A stretch of 64,000 bases of DNA, taken from Pandoraea terrae. GTDB lineage: Bacteria; Pseudomonadota; Gammaproteobacteria; Burkholderiales; Burkholderiaceae. Below, piece by piece: positions 35,643-44,458 of this stretch (within the stretch, counting starts at the first letter, position 1; each line of letters begins with the position of its first letter). The position numbers and the translations under genes are program-made. Below the pieces are notes generated by a model, which was not told where the DNA came from, did no database searches, and saw only the letters and a program-made list of their open reading frames with translations. The stretch lies in NCBI RefSeq assembly GCF_902459695.1, contig NZ_CABPRZ010000012.1, positions 62,001 to 126,000 of the forward strand. The letters are read 5' to 3'.

Positions 35643-35695
35643 CGGCGCTGCCGGGCATCCTGAGCGGGCGCGAGACGGCCCCGCCCTCGTTAGCG

Positions 35696-36676
35696 TTAGC
35701 GGTCCAGCAGGCGCCCCAGCCGCATCAGCGTCACGCCGACACCGAGGTGCCGCAACGACGGCTGCACGATCACGCAGTTGTCGTACGGCGTCACAATCGG
35801 CTCGCCGCCGTCGCGCGCAATCTCCGTGCCTGCCTTTTCGATGACTTCCAGCCCGGTGAACGGCTGGGAGAACGTGAAATCCATCGTGCGCGCGATCACT
35901 GGCTGCGTGATCTCGACGAACTTCTGCTTCACGCGCGGTTGCGTCAGCCATTCCGATACGTCCGCTTCCGCCACCACGCCCGCATGCAGCAGAAAACGCG
36001 CAGCGCAGTCCAGCGCGACTTCCCGCGCGCTCTTCGCGAAATGCTGGCCTGTCTCGATCAACAGGGCATTCTTCGGGCTCGAAGCATCGCCAAAACCGCC
36101 GAAGTCGCGCAGGCGCGTGCCGTTCGCGTGGCCCTTGTCGATGATGACATGCTCAGGCGTACCCAGTTCCGCCGCCAGCGCAATGGCCTTGTCCAACGGC
36201 CCCGTCATCATCAACGGCGCGGAGGCTTCATGCATGGAGTGGATGTCGAGGAGCAGGTCGACCGTATCCAGGAACGGCCGCATCGCACGCGCACGCGTCA
36301 GTTCACGGCTCGTGCGCGGACCGTCCAGCGCCGCCGTACTCCATACGCGGTTCATGTCTTCGTCCAGAAAACGCGTGGCGTCGGCGTTCTCGGCGCTGAA
36401 TTGCTCGTACGCGCCAACGTTGCCGAAGCCGAAGCTCAGACGGCCGGCGACCGGCCTCAGCCCCGACGCGAGCAGCGTATCCACGGCGATCGCGCCGCTG
36501 ACCTCGTTGCCGTGCGTGAGCGCCAGGATCATGACGTGCATGCCCGGCTTGCCGCTGTCGAAGGTGTGCACATAATCGATGCCCGTGTTGCCCGCCTTCC
36601 AGCGAGTGATGTCGGGAAAGGAAACTTCGATCGGATACGCCGGCAAGGCAGCGCGGATCGCTTCGAGCGTGGTCAT
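35696..36676 (-). CDS. Succinylglutamate desuccinylase/aspartoacylase family zinc hydrolase
   Basis: A 326-residue M14-like zinc deacylase. Zinc ligands are His55 and Glu58 in LALTHGNEVSG and His146 in LLLDIHSMHEAS; FLDEDMNRVW is the family substrate-binding segment. It resembles AstE/AspA, which remove acyl groups from amino acids, but it is not in an arginine-degradation (ast) cluster. It starts 34 bases after the end of the MHS transporter gene, so import and deacylation of one compound look coupled. GGAG precedes the ATG at 36676. Confidence 0.88.
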   Translation of the reverse strand: MTTLEAIRAALPAYPIEVSFPDITRWKAGNTGIDYVHTFDSGKPGMHVMILALTHGNEVSGAIAVDTLLASGLRPVAGRLSFGFGNVGAYEQFSAENADATRFLDEDMNRVWSTAALDGPRTSRELTRARAMRPFLDTVDLLLDIHSMHEASAPLMMTGPLDKAIALAAELGTPEHVIIDKGHANGTRLRDFGGFGDASSPKNALLIETGQHFAKSAREVALDCAARFLLHAGVVAEADVSEWLTQPRVKQKFVEITQPVIARTMDFTFSQPFTGLEVIEKAGTEIARDGGEPIVTPYDNCVIVQPSLRHLGVGVTLMRLGRLLDR

Positions 36677-36710
36677 GTCAAGGCTCCGGGAGGGGTGCGA
36701 TATCAAACGG

Positions 36711-38027
36711 TTATCGTGCGGTGGCCGCAGCCGTGGCGCGCGCGCCGTGCATGCGGCGGCCCAGCGCGACGACGGCCCAAATGCTCAGCACAGCCGTGCC
36801 CATCACGTAGTAGCTCGGCGCGAGCTTGCTGTGCGTGGCGCCGATCAGCCAGGTCACGATCAGTGGGGCGAAACCGCCGAACAGCGTCACCGAGAAGTTG
36901 TACGAGAGCGCCAGGCCCGTGCCGCGCGTGCTCGTCGGGAAAATGTCCGCGAGCAAGGCCGGCAGCGGGGCCAGGCTGGCAGCGATCAGCAAGCCGACCA
37001 GCGCCTGCACCGCGAGCAGGGTGCCGAAGGTCGGGAACAGGTTGAGCAGCAGGAACAGCGGATACGTCGTCACGCCGACGAGCAGCAACGCCCACAGCAT
37101 CACGCGCAAGCGCCCGAAACGGTCCGACATCGCGCCCACGACGGGCGCCGCGATCATCAGCATGACGCCGGTGACGACCGCGCCGACGAACGAGGACGTG
37201 GCCGGAATGTGCAGTTGCTTGACGGCATACGTCGGCATATAAAGCTTGTGGACGTAATTGAAGGCCGTCGCGGCGGCAACCACGCCCGCGCCCAGCAGCA
37301 TGTTCCGGCGGTCGCGGCCGAACACTTCCCTGAGCGGCGACTTTTCTTTCTGCGCGGCGCCCAGCTTCTTGAAATCGGCGGTTTCGTCAATGTTGCGGCG
37401 AATATACAGACCCACCGGCCCGATCAGCAGACCGATCGCGAAGGCGACGCGCCAGCCCCACTCGGTCAGTTGATCGTGCGAGAGGAACTGGCTCAGCAGG
37501 GCCGACACGCCCGCCGCCAGCACAGTCGCCAAGCCCTGTGTCGACATCTGCCAGCTCGCGAAAAAGCCACGGCGCTTCGCATCGGCATGTTCGACCATGA
37601 ATGCCGTGGCGGCACCGAATTCCCCGCCCGTCGAGAAACCCTGCAGCATGCGTGCGACGATGATGATGATCGGCGACACAATGCCGATCTGTTCGTAGGT
37701 CGGCGCGAACGCGATCATCGCGGTGCCGAGCATCATCAGGGCGATCGAAACGGTCAACGATGCCTTGCGGCCGGCGCGGTCGGCATAGCTGCCGAGGATG
37801 ATCGAGCCCAGCGGTCGTGTAACGAAGGAAATGCCGAACGTGCCCACCGACAGCAGCAACGACGTGGTCGCGTCGTGCGACGGGAAGAACAACTGCCCGA
37901 TCACGATAGCGAAATAGCCATAGATCAACAGATCGTAGAATTCGAGCGCGTTGCCGATGCTGGCGGCGCAGATCTCGCGCCAGGGATTGTGAGGCGCCGG
38001 CGCGGCGCTGCGGGTGTTCTTGGTCAT
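36711..38027 (-). CDS. MFS transporter, metabolite:H+ symporter (MHS) type
   Basis: A 438-residue major facilitator with 12 helices. MHS hallmarks are IGNALEFYDLLIYGYFAIVI, FVTRPLGSIILGSYADRAGR, RMLQGFSTGGEFGAATAFMV and SDRFGRLRVM. MHS members import organic acids such as citrate, ketoglutarate, proline/betaine or dicarboxylates. AGAGGAGCAGGGC precedes the ATG at 38027. It is transcribed with the downstream aspartoacylase-like gene and follows a LysR gene on the same strand. Confidence 0.92.
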   Translation of the reverse strand: MTKNTRSAAPAPHNPWREICAASIGNALEFYDLLIYGYFAIVIGQLFFPSHDATTSLLLSVGTFGISFVTRPLGSIILGSYADRAGRKASLTVSIALMMLGTAMIAFAPTYEQIGIVSPIIIIVARMLQGFSTGGEFGAATAFMVEHADAKRRGFFASWQMSTQGLATVLAAGVSALLSQFLSHDQLTEWGWRVAFAIGLLIGPVGLYIRRNIDETADFKKLGAAQKEKSPLREVFGRDRRNMLLGAGVVAAATAFNYVHKLYMPTYAVKQLHIPATSSFVGAVVTGVMLMIAAPVVGAMSDRFGRLRVMLWALLLVGVTTYPLFLLLNLFPTFGTLLAVQALVGLLIAASLAPLPALLADIFPTSTRGTGLALSYNFSVTLFGGFAPLIVTWLIGATHSKLAPSYYVMGTAVLSIWAVVALGRRMHGARATAAATAR

Positions 38028-38186
38028 GCCCTGCTCCTCTTGATCGCTGGCTGGGGATTTGGCGAACCGTCCCCGAAATGCGGGGCAAGACGGCGCCCTG
38101 CCAGTCTGAAGGAGCGAAGTGTAGACGGCGGAAAATCGGGCTTTGTGCCGTTTCGGCACGGAAATCTGCTTTTTCGGGCGAAGCCG

Positions 38187-39092
38187 TCAGTCGTCAGCGT
38201 GACCGGCGGCCAGTTGCGGCCAGAGCGCGTCGAGCACGGGATGCGCATCGTGCCTGCGCCGATACAGGGCGATGTCGAAGCCGGCCTGCCATTCCGGGCC
38301 GCCGACGACTGCGAGGATGCCGCGCGAGACGTCGTCCTGCACCAGCCGATGCGGCAGCCACGCGATGCCGGTCCCGCGGCGCGCCATCGCGAGGATCGAT
38401 TCATAGGAATCGGCCTGATACACGGGGCGCAGCGCCGGACGGTTCGGCATTTCCGCCAGATGCCGCGCCAGCACGGCCCGTAACGTCAGCGTCCGGGCAA
38501 AGGCGAGCCACGGCAGCGGATCGCTGCCCGCCGGCAGGTGAAACAAGGCCCGCCCGCGTCCGTCGAGCGCGCTCACAGGCACCAGGCGCTCCCGCGCCAC
38601 CGGCAGCCAGTCGAAACGATCGCGGTCGATCAGCAGCCGCGTATGCGGACTCGAATAGACAATCAGCAGGTCCACCTCGCCTGACGCCAGCCGGAGGATC
38701 GCCTCCTCGGCCCCGCTCGTGGTCAGCGTCGCCGTAAAGAAGCCTGCGCGACGCACGGCATCGTCATACCAATCCGGAAAATAGGTGGCGGCGAGCGTGC
38801 GGCCCGTGGCAATCTTCAGATTGTTCTCAAGCGCCGGCGCGGCGTCCTGCAACTGGGTGCGCGCGCCGTGCAGGATTTCCAACGCGTTGGTGGCCGCATC
38901 GAGAAAGACCGTGCCCGCCGGCGTGAGTTCGAGCGGCTTGGACCGTTCGATCAGACGCGTGCCGACCCACTCCTCGAGGGCGCGGATGCGCCGCCCGAAG
39001 GCAGGATGGGTCACGAACCGGTTCTCCGCCGCGCGCGTGAAGCTGCGCGTGCGCGCCAGTTCAACGAAATCTTCGAGCCATCTCAGTTGCAC
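38187..39092 (-). CDS. LysR-family transcriptional regulator
   Basis: A 301-residue LysR protein. The winged helix reads VQLRWLEDFVELARTRSFTR then RFVTHPAFGRRIRALEEWVG. The effector domain starts near KIATGRTLAATYFPDWYDDA. I use the GTG at 39092, preceded by AGGAG at good spacing; a start at 39137 would add unrelated residues. It lies 159 bases upstream of the MHS transporter on the same strand and probably controls the transporter/hydrolase pair. Confidence 0.88.
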   Translation of the reverse strand: MQLRWLEDFVELARTRSFTRAAENRFVTHPAFGRRIRALEEWVGTRLIERSKPLELTPAGTVFLDAATNALEILHGARTQLQDAAPALENNLKIATGRTLAATYFPDWYDDAVRRAGFFTATLTTSGAEEAILRLASGEVDLLIVYSSPHTRLLIDRDRFDWLPVARERLVPVSALDGRGRALFHLPAGSDPLPWLAFARTLTLRAVLARHLAEMPNRPALRPVYQADSYESILAMARRGTGIAWLPHRLVQDDVSRGILAVVGGPEWQAGFDIALYRRRHDAHPVLDALWPQLAAGHADD

Positions 39093-39166
39093 GGGGTGAC
39101 TCCTGTGGGCTGCACGGTCAGCCGCAGGCGCAAGCACGCCCCGCCCACCGGCGACACGTCAGTCCC

Positions 39167-39748
39167 TCAAGCCTTCGAGAGCGCCTTGAGGGCATGCTTG
39201 ATGCCGTCCGACACGCTCGCGCCCTCCGGCACCGTCTTGACGGCCGCCAGCGCTTCCTTGTCGGAATAGCCGAGGGCCAGCAGCGCATTGACGACATCGC
39301 TCTTGTGATCGTGCGGCATGGCGGTGCCCGGCGCTGTGCCGAGTTCCGCGCCCAGCTTGCCCTTGAGCTCGAGCAGCAGGCGTTCGGCAGTCTTCTTGCC
39401 GATACCCGGGATTTTCGTCAAGCGGCCGGCCTCCTGCAGGGTGACGGCCTGCGCGAGGTCGGCGACGCTCATGCCGGAGAGGATCGCCAGCGCCGTGCGC
39501 GCACCGACGCCGGAAATCTTCAGCAGCTCGCGAAAGGTATTGCGCTCTTCTGCGCTGCCGAAGCCGAACAGCAGCTGGGCGTCTTCGCGCACGATGAACT
39601 GCGTGAGCAGCGCCACACGCTCGCCCATGTGCGGCAAATTGAAGAAAGTGCTCATCGGCACCGAGAGTTCATAGCCGACGCCCTGGCAGTCGACCAGGAT
39701 GTGGGGGGGATTCTTTTCCAGCAGGACGCCGGAGATGCGGCCGATCAT
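39167..39748 (-). CDS. ruvA: Holliday junction branch migration protein RuvA
   Basis: The RuvA subunit (193 residues) that binds four-way junctions and loads the RuvB helicase. It shows the OB-fold domain ([20 protein letters not shown]), two helix-hairpin-helix motifs ([36 protein letters not shown]) and the C-terminal RuvB-contacting domain ([20 protein letters not shown]). The start at 39748 matches the family exactly. Neither ruvC nor ruvB is adjacent: a LysR gene follows and a divergent riboswitch/dadA lies upstream, which is unusual. Confidence 0.96.
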   Translation of the reverse strand: MIGRISGVLLEKNPPHILVDCQGVGYELSVPMSTFFNLPHMGERVALLTQFIVREDAQLLFGFGSAEERNTFRELLKISGVGARTALAILSGMSVADLAQAVTLQEAGRLTKIPGIGKKTAERLLLELKGKLGAELGTAPGTAMPHDHKSDVVNALLALGYSDKEALAAVKTVPEGASVSDGIKHALKALSKA

Positions 39749-39822
39749 TGGGATTCCGCCAAGGAGATAACGATGGCGGCAAGTGTAGCAATTAATTTTC
39801 CTCGCAGCGCCGCAAACGTTCG

Positions 39823-39831
39823 TGATATAAA
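39823..39831 (+). promoter_or_regulatory. Extended -10 promoter for the glycine riboswitch transcript
   Basis: TGATATAAA fits an extended -10 element (TGN plus TATAAA). Transcription would start near 39838, a few bases before the first aptamer. No good -35 is seen, which extended -10 promoters tolerate. Confidence 0.5.
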
Positions 39832-39849
39832 TCGCCTCAGCAAGAACGA

Positions 39850-40055
39850 CGCTGCAGGAGAGACTGGCGGCGCATGACGCGATCATGCGCCGGGCCGGCG
39901 CCGACGGAGCAACCACCCCGGAAACTCTCAGGCAAAAGGACTGTAGCGCCGCCGCAAACTCTGGAGAGAGGCGCTTCGGGCGCCCACCGAAGGGGATGGC
40001 ACACCGCCGTCAGGTGCGCCCAAGCTCTCAGGTACCGTGACAGATGGGGTAGTCG
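39850..40055 (+). ncRNA. Tandem glycine riboswitch upstream of a dadA-like gene
   Basis: Two consecutive glycine aptamers are readable. The first runs from about GCAGGAGAGACTGG (39854) through CCGACGGAGCAACCACC to AACTCTCAGGCAAAAGGAC (39923-39941). The second runs from ACTCTGGAGAGAGGCGC (39958) through CCACCGAAGGGGATGGCA to GCTCTCAGGTACCGTGACAG (40024-40043). These are the conserved GGAGAG, CCGAAGG-like and CTCTCAGG core elements of the class, with the usual short linker. Such RNAs usually switch on glycine cleavage genes. Here the first downstream gene is a D-amino-acid dehydrogenase-like flavoprotein, 60 bases on. Confidence 0.93.
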
Positions 40056-40115
40056 GCCGCCAATCGTGCAGAAATGCATCAAGGCCGGCTCAACCCGTCA
40101 TTCACAGGACCTGTC

Positions 40116-41360
40116 ATGCCGCACATCCTCGTGCTCGGCGCCGGTATTACCGGCGTCACGACCGCTTACACCCTCGCCGAACTCGGCTATTCCGTCACCG
40201 TCATCGACCGTCACCGCTATGCGGCGATGGAAACGTCGTTCGCCAACGGCGGCCAACTCTCGGCCTGCAACGCCGAAGTGTGGAACAGTACCGCCACGAT
40301 CCTCAAGGGCCTCAAGTGGATGCTGCGCCGCGACGCGCCGCTGCTGCTCAATCCCGCGCCGTCGTGGCACAAGTACTCCTGGCTTGGCGAGTTTGTCGGC
40401 GGCATCGCCCACCATCGCGAGAACACGATCGAGACGGTGCGTCTTGCGATCGCCGCACGCGCCCGCATGTTCGAGATCGCCGAACGCGAAGGCATCGATT
40501 TCGACCTGGAAAAACGCGGCATCCTGCACTTCTATCACGACGCAGAATCCTTCTCCGCTGCCGTTCGCGGCAATACCTTGCTCACGGCCGGCGGACTCGA
40601 GCGCTACGCCGTGACCCCCGAGGAAATCACCGCCATGGAGCCGGCCCTGCAAGGGCGTTATCACGGCGGGTTCTATACCCCGTCGGACGCCACGGGAGAC
40701 ATTCACAAGTTCACGCGCGGCCTCGCCGACGCCTGCCGCAAACGCGGCGTGACGTTCCATCACGGCGTGATTGCCGAAACGCTGCGCGCTGATGCGGGTG
40801 GCGTGCGCGCCATCCTGCGCGCGGCCGATCCGCTCGATGCAACCCCCTCGGATACGCCCGAGACCATCGAGGCGGATGCGCTTGTCGTCTGCGCAGGCGT
40901 CGGCAGCCGCGACGCCGCAGGACAGCTCGGCGACCGCATCAACGTGTATCCGGTGAAGGGCTATTCGATCACGGTCCACCTCGACGACGAAGCCAGTGTC
41001 GCCGGCGCACCGTGGGTCAGCCTGCTCGACGAGAGCGCGAAAATCGTCACCAGCCGTCTGGGCGCGTCGCGCTTTCGCGTGGCCGGCACCGCCGAATTCA
41101 ACGGCTATAACCGCGACATTCGTGCCGATCGCGTGGAACCGCTGGTGCAGTGGGTGCGGCGCAATTTCCGCATCGATACGTCTCGCGTGGTGTCCTGGGC
41201 CGGGCTGCGGCCAATGATGCCGGACATGATGCCGCGCGTCATGCGTGGCCGGGCGCCGCGTGTTTTCTACAACACCGGCCACGGCCACCTGGGCTGGACC
41301 CTGTCCGCCGCGACGTCGGCATCGCTCGGCGCGTTGGTGTCGCAGCATCTGCCGGCGTAG
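40116..41360 (+). CDS. dadA: D-amino acid dehydrogenase-like FAD oxidoreductase under glycine riboswitch control
   Basis: A 414-residue DAO-family flavoprotein. The FAD motif HILVLGAGITGVTTAYTLAE opens the protein, followed by ETSFANGGQLSACNAEVWNS (DadA signature), FDLEKRGILHFYHD, GYSITVHLDDE and the C-terminal NTGHGHLGWTLSAATSASLG. DadA oxidises D-alanine and other D-amino acids and passes electrons to quinones. AGGA lies before the ATG at 40116. The riboswitch suggests that glycine, or a compound giving glycine, is a physiological substrate or signal; a glycine-oxidising role is inference. Confidence 0.92.
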   Translation: MPHILVLGAGITGVTTAYTLAELGYSVTVIDRHRYAAMETSFANGGQLSACNAEVWNSTATILKGLKWMLRRDAPLLLNPAPSWHKYSWLGEFVGGIAHHRENTIETVRLAIAARARMFEIAEREGIDFDLEKRGILHFYHDAESFSAAVRGNTLLTAGGLERYAVTPEEITAMEPALQGRYHGGFYTPSDATGDIHKFTRGLADACRKRGVTFHHGVIAETLRADAGGVRAILRAADPLDATPSDTPETIEADALVVCAGVGSRDAAGQLGDRINVYPVKGYSITVHLDDEASVAGAPWVSLLDESAKIVTSRLGASRFRVAGTAEFNGYNRDIRADRVEPLVQWVRRNFRIDTSRVVSWAGLRPMMPDMMPRVMRGRAPRVFYNTGHGHLGWTLSAATSASLGALVSQHLPA

Positions 41361-41363
41361 GCC

Positions 41364-42311
41364 CTAAGCGCTTTCCCCCCCGTCACTGACGGCCCGGTCC
41401 GCGGCCCGGCGCAGGCATTCGAGCGCCGTGGCCACGGCCACGCGCGCGAGTCCGTCTTCACGCCAGTACATCGAGACCGACCCGAAGCCCGCCAGCCGCA
41501 GCGGCACGATCCGCAGCGCGCCCAGTTCCTCCAACCGGCGCGCCGTGCGGTGAGACTGAAGCCCGATCATGTCGCTGTGGTTGAGCAGCGTCAGGTTCAG
41601 CACGGTCGAGTTGGATTCCACGCTGTCGGCCGGAAACGGATGCCCCGCCGCCGCCAGCGCCGTCTCCAGCGCGTTGCGGATCGGCGTGCCGCGCGGCCAG
41701 ACCACCCACCGGAACGGCTGCAGGTCGGGCCAGTCGAGCGTGGCCACTGTCTCGCGCGCAAACAGCGGATGGCGCGGCCGGGCCACGAAATGCAGCGGCT
41801 CAAGGTAAAGCGACTCCGTCAGCACTTGGCGATCATGCAGCTCCGGTGCGGAACGTCCGACCACGATGTCCAGTTCGTTATGCGCCAGCTGGCTCATGAG
41901 CCGGTCCATGGTCGTCTCGACCACGCGCACCTGCGCCCCCGGCAAGCGCTGCAGCAGTTGCAGCACGGCCAACGGCACCGTATCCGCCGCTGAGGCGCCG
42001 GACGTGCCGATCACCACCAGGCCGCTGCCCCCCTCCCGCATGGCGTCCAGATCGTCGCGCGCGGTGTCGAGCTGCGCCTCGATCCGGCGTGCATGGGCGA
42101 TCAGCGACTCGCCATAGGGGGTCGGCCGCAATCCGCGCGCCAGACGCTCGAACAACGGCAGGCCGATATCGTCCTCCAGATCCTTCAGCCATTTCGACAA
42201 ACCCGGTTGCGTGGTGTTGAGCATGGCCGCCGACTGACTCATGTTGCCCGTCTCGGCCAGACTCAACAGCATCTGCAGGTTTCGCAGCCGCAGGCGTTGT
42301 GTCCAGTCCAT
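41364..42311 (-). CDS. mhbR: LysR-family regulator of the gentisate operon
   Basis: A 315-residue LysR regulator: winged helix RNLQMLLSLAETGNMSQSAA, NTTQPGLSKWLKDLEDDIGL, then an effector domain with VVIGTSGASAADTVPLAVLQ. It is of the GbpR/TsaR-like subgroup. It is divergent from the complete 3-hydroxybenzoate/gentisate operon, as MhbR is in Klebsiella, and a perfect inverted repeat lies between them at the right distance from the operon promoter. The inducer is probably 3-hydroxybenzoate or gentisate, by analogy. It ends 4 bases from the end of the dadA-like gene. Confidence 0.87.
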   Translation of the reverse strand: MDWTQRLRLRNLQMLLSLAETGNMSQSAAMLNTTQPGLSKWLKDLEDDIGLPLFERLARGLRPTPYGESLIAHARRIEAQLDTARDDLDAMREGGSGLVVIGTSGASAADTVPLAVLQLLQRLPGAQVRVVETTMDRLMSQLAHNELDIVVGRSAPELHDRQVLTESLYLEPLHFVARPRHPLFARETVATLDWPDLQPFRWVVWPRGTPIRNALETALAAAGHPFPADSVESNSTVLNLTLLNHSDMIGLQSHRTARRLEELGALRIVPLRLAGFGSVSMYWREDGLARVAVATALECLRRAADRAVSDGGESA

Positions 42312-42350
42312 CGTCCCGCCTCCATTTTTCCCTCGCCCCCGCCGTTCCAG

Positions 42351-42370
42351 CCATACGATTTTTCGTATGG
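42351..42370. promoter_or_regulatory. Candidate MhbR operator
   Basis: CCATACGA and TCGTATGG are perfect inverse complements around TTTT. The centre lies about 63 bases before the predicted start of transcription of mhbD, the standard LysR recognition-site position, and 49 bases before the mhbR start codon. Confidence 0.65.
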
Positions 42371-42388
42371 ATATGACGAATATTTCAT

Positions 42389-42417
42389 TTCAATCTTCAT
42401 ATGTCGGCGAGTATAAC
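42389..42417 (+). promoter_or_regulatory. Predicted mhbD operon promoter
   Basis: TTCAAT (weak -35) and TATAAC (good -10) are separated by 17 bases. The poor -35 box agrees with activator dependence. Transcription would start near 42424. Confidence 0.5.
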
Positions 42418-42509
42418 GTGAGTCATAGACCGAACGCACAGACCTGATTGGCCCCCGTCCCACCCGACGAACGGCAACCGCAGGCGCCGACATCAACACG
42501 GAGACTTGC

Positions 42510-43556
42510 ATGAACGATCGCGCTCCCAGCGCTGAACGCGCTGCCTACTACGAACACATCGGCCGCAGCCACATGACGCCGCTGTGGGAATCGCTGCATT
42601 CGCTGGTCCCGCCGCATCCCCGTCCCCGCATCGTGCCTGCCATCTGGAAATACGAGCAGGTGCGGCCGCTGGTCATGGAAGCGGGCAAGGTCATCAGCGC
42701 GGAAGAAGCCGTGCGCCGCGTGCTGATTCTCGAGAATCCCGGCACGCCCGGTCAGTCGAGCATCACCGGTACGCTGTACGCCGGGTTGCAACTGATTCTG
42801 CCCGGCGAGATCGCACCAAGCCACCGCCATACGCAGTCGGCATTGCGCTTCATCGTCGAGGGCAAGGGCGCATGGACGGCCGTCAACGGCGAGCGCACCA
42901 CCATGCGTCCCGGCGACTTCATCATCACGCCGTCGTGGACGTGGCACGACCACGGCAATCCCGTTGAAGCCGACGGGGGCGAGCCGGTTGTCTGGCTCGA
43001 CGGCCTGGATATCCCGCTCGTGCAGCAGTTCGACGCCGGTTTCGCAGAGAACTATCCCGAATCGCAGCAGCCGGTCACCCGCCCGGAAGGCGACAGTTTC
43101 GCGCGCTTCGGCTACAACATGGTGCCCGTGCGCCATCGCGTCACGGACCCGACGTCGCCGATCTTCAGCTACCCGTACGACCGCTCCCGCGAAGCGCTCG
43201 ATCAACTCTTTCGCAACGGCGAACTCGACGCCTGGGACGGCATCAAGCTGCGCTACACGAATCCCGTGACCGGCGGCTGGCCGATGCCGACGATGGCGAC
43301 GTTCATGCAGTACCTGCCTGCCGGCTTCGAAGGAAAGACATACCGCAGCACCGATGCCACCGTTTTCTCCGTGGTCGAAGGCCGCGGCACGGTACGCATC
43401 GGCGATGCGCAGTTCCAGTTCGAGCCGCGCGACGTCTTCGTCGTGCCGTCATGGGCGCCCGTACAGCTCGCCGCCATCGACGACGCCGTGCTGTTCAGCT
43501 ACTCGGACCGCCCCGTGCTCGCCGCGCTGAACCTGTTGCGCGAATCGCGCACCTGA
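42510..43556 (+). CDS. mhbD: Gentisate 1,2-dioxygenase
   Basis: A bicupin Fe(II) ring-cleavage enzyme (EC 1.13.11.4) of 348 residues that opens gentisate to maleylpyruvate. Iron-binding histidines are His105 and His107 in [13 protein letters not shown], with His146/His148 in [10 protein letters not shown] completing the first cupin. The second cupin ([20 protein letters not shown]) lacks this set, as usual. A CGGAG ribosome binding site precedes the ATG. It is the first gene of the operon, in the order D-H-I-M-T. Confidence 0.96.
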   Translation: MNDRAPSAERAAYYEHIGRSHMTPLWESLHSLVPPHPRPRIVPAIWKYEQVRPLVMEAGKVISAEEAVRRVLILENPGTPGQSSITGTLYAGLQLILPGEIAPSHRHTQSALRFIVEGKGAWTAVNGERTTMRPGDFIITPSWTWHDHGNPVEADGGEPVVWLDGLDIPLVQQFDAGFAENYPESQQPVTRPEGDSFARFGYNMVPVRHRVTDPTSPIFSYPYDRSREALDQLFRNGELDAWDGIKLRYTNPVTGGWPMPTMATFMQYLPAGFEGKTYRSTDATVFSVVEGRGTVRIGDAQFQFEPRDVFVVPSWAPVQLAAIDDAVLFSYSDRPVLAALNLLRESRT

Positions 43557-43692
43557 CGCCGCGCGGGGATGCGCGTTCGATCCCGGTCGATCCGCTCCCC
43601 GCCGGCTCCCGAAAACCGCTTCGCCGGATAACGACGCCGCCCCGCGCGCCCTCCGGCCGGCCCCGTGTTTCCATTTTTCTGAGGCAACGACC

Positions 43693-44391
43693 ATGTCCTA
43701 CGTTTTCCCGCCGCCCGCCACCGTCGCAGTTCCCGTCGCCGGCAGCGACGCGCAGTTCGCCGTGCGCCGCGTCTATTGCGTCGGCCGCAACTACGCCGCG
43801 CACGCCCGCGAAATGGGCTTCGACCCGGACCGCGAGCCGCCGTTCTTCTTCTGCAAGCCGGCCGATGCCGTGATCCCGGTCGCTTACGGCGAAACGCTTG
43901 AACTGGCGTACCCGGCGCAAACGGCCAACTATCACTTTGAAGCGGAACTGGTCGCGGTGATCGGCAAGGCCGGGTCGGACATTCCGCTGGAGAGCGCGCT
44001 TGAACACGTGTGGGGCTACGCGGTCGGCCTCGACATGACGCGCCGCGACCTGCAGATGAAGATGCGCGAGATGGGCCGTCCGTGGGAAATCGGCAAGGCA
44101 TTCGATGCCTCCGCGCCGATGGGGCCGATCCATCCGGTCAGCGAAATCGGTCATCCGGCGCATGCGGGCATTTCGTTGACCGTTGACGGCGCGCGAAAGC
44201 AGAAAAGCGACATCACACACCTGATCTGGTCCGTCGCCGAAACGGTGTCATACCTGTCGCAATTCTTCCGCCTGGAACCGGGCGACCTGATCTTCACGGG
44301 AACGCCCGAAGGCGTGGGCGCGGTGAAGGCCGGCGAGACGATGGTTACGGCCGTCGAGGGTCTCGGCGAAATCAAGGTCCATATCGTTTGA
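43693..44391 (+). CDS. mhbH: Fumarylpyruvate hydrolase (FAH family)
   Basis: A 232-residue fumarylacetoacetate hydrolase-fold enzyme that splits fumarylpyruvate into fumarate and pyruvate (EC 3.7.1.20). The metal site is Glu83/Glu85 in NYHFEAELVAVIG and Asp114 in VGLDMTRRDLQ. The opening YCVGRNYAAHAREMG and the GDLIFTGTPEGVGAV motif are typical. A TCTGAGG stretch lies before the ATG. It follows mhbD and precedes the isomerase that makes its substrate. Confidence 0.94.
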   Translation: MSYVFPPPATVAVPVAGSDAQFAVRRVYCVGRNYAAHAREMGFDPDREPPFFFCKPADAVIPVAYGETLELAYPAQTANYHFEAELVAVIGKAGSDIPLESALEHVWGYAVGLDMTRRDLQMKMREMGRPWEIGKAFDASAPMGPIHPVSEIGHPAHAGISLTVDGARKQKSDITHLIWSVAETVSYLSQFFRLEPGDLIFTGTPEGVGAVKAGETMVTAVEGLGEIKVHIV

Positions 44392-44458
44392 GGCGCCGGT
44401 TACGCGTTCGCCGGCATTGGCCGGCGCCGGTGCCGGCGAACGCACCGCGAGACACATC

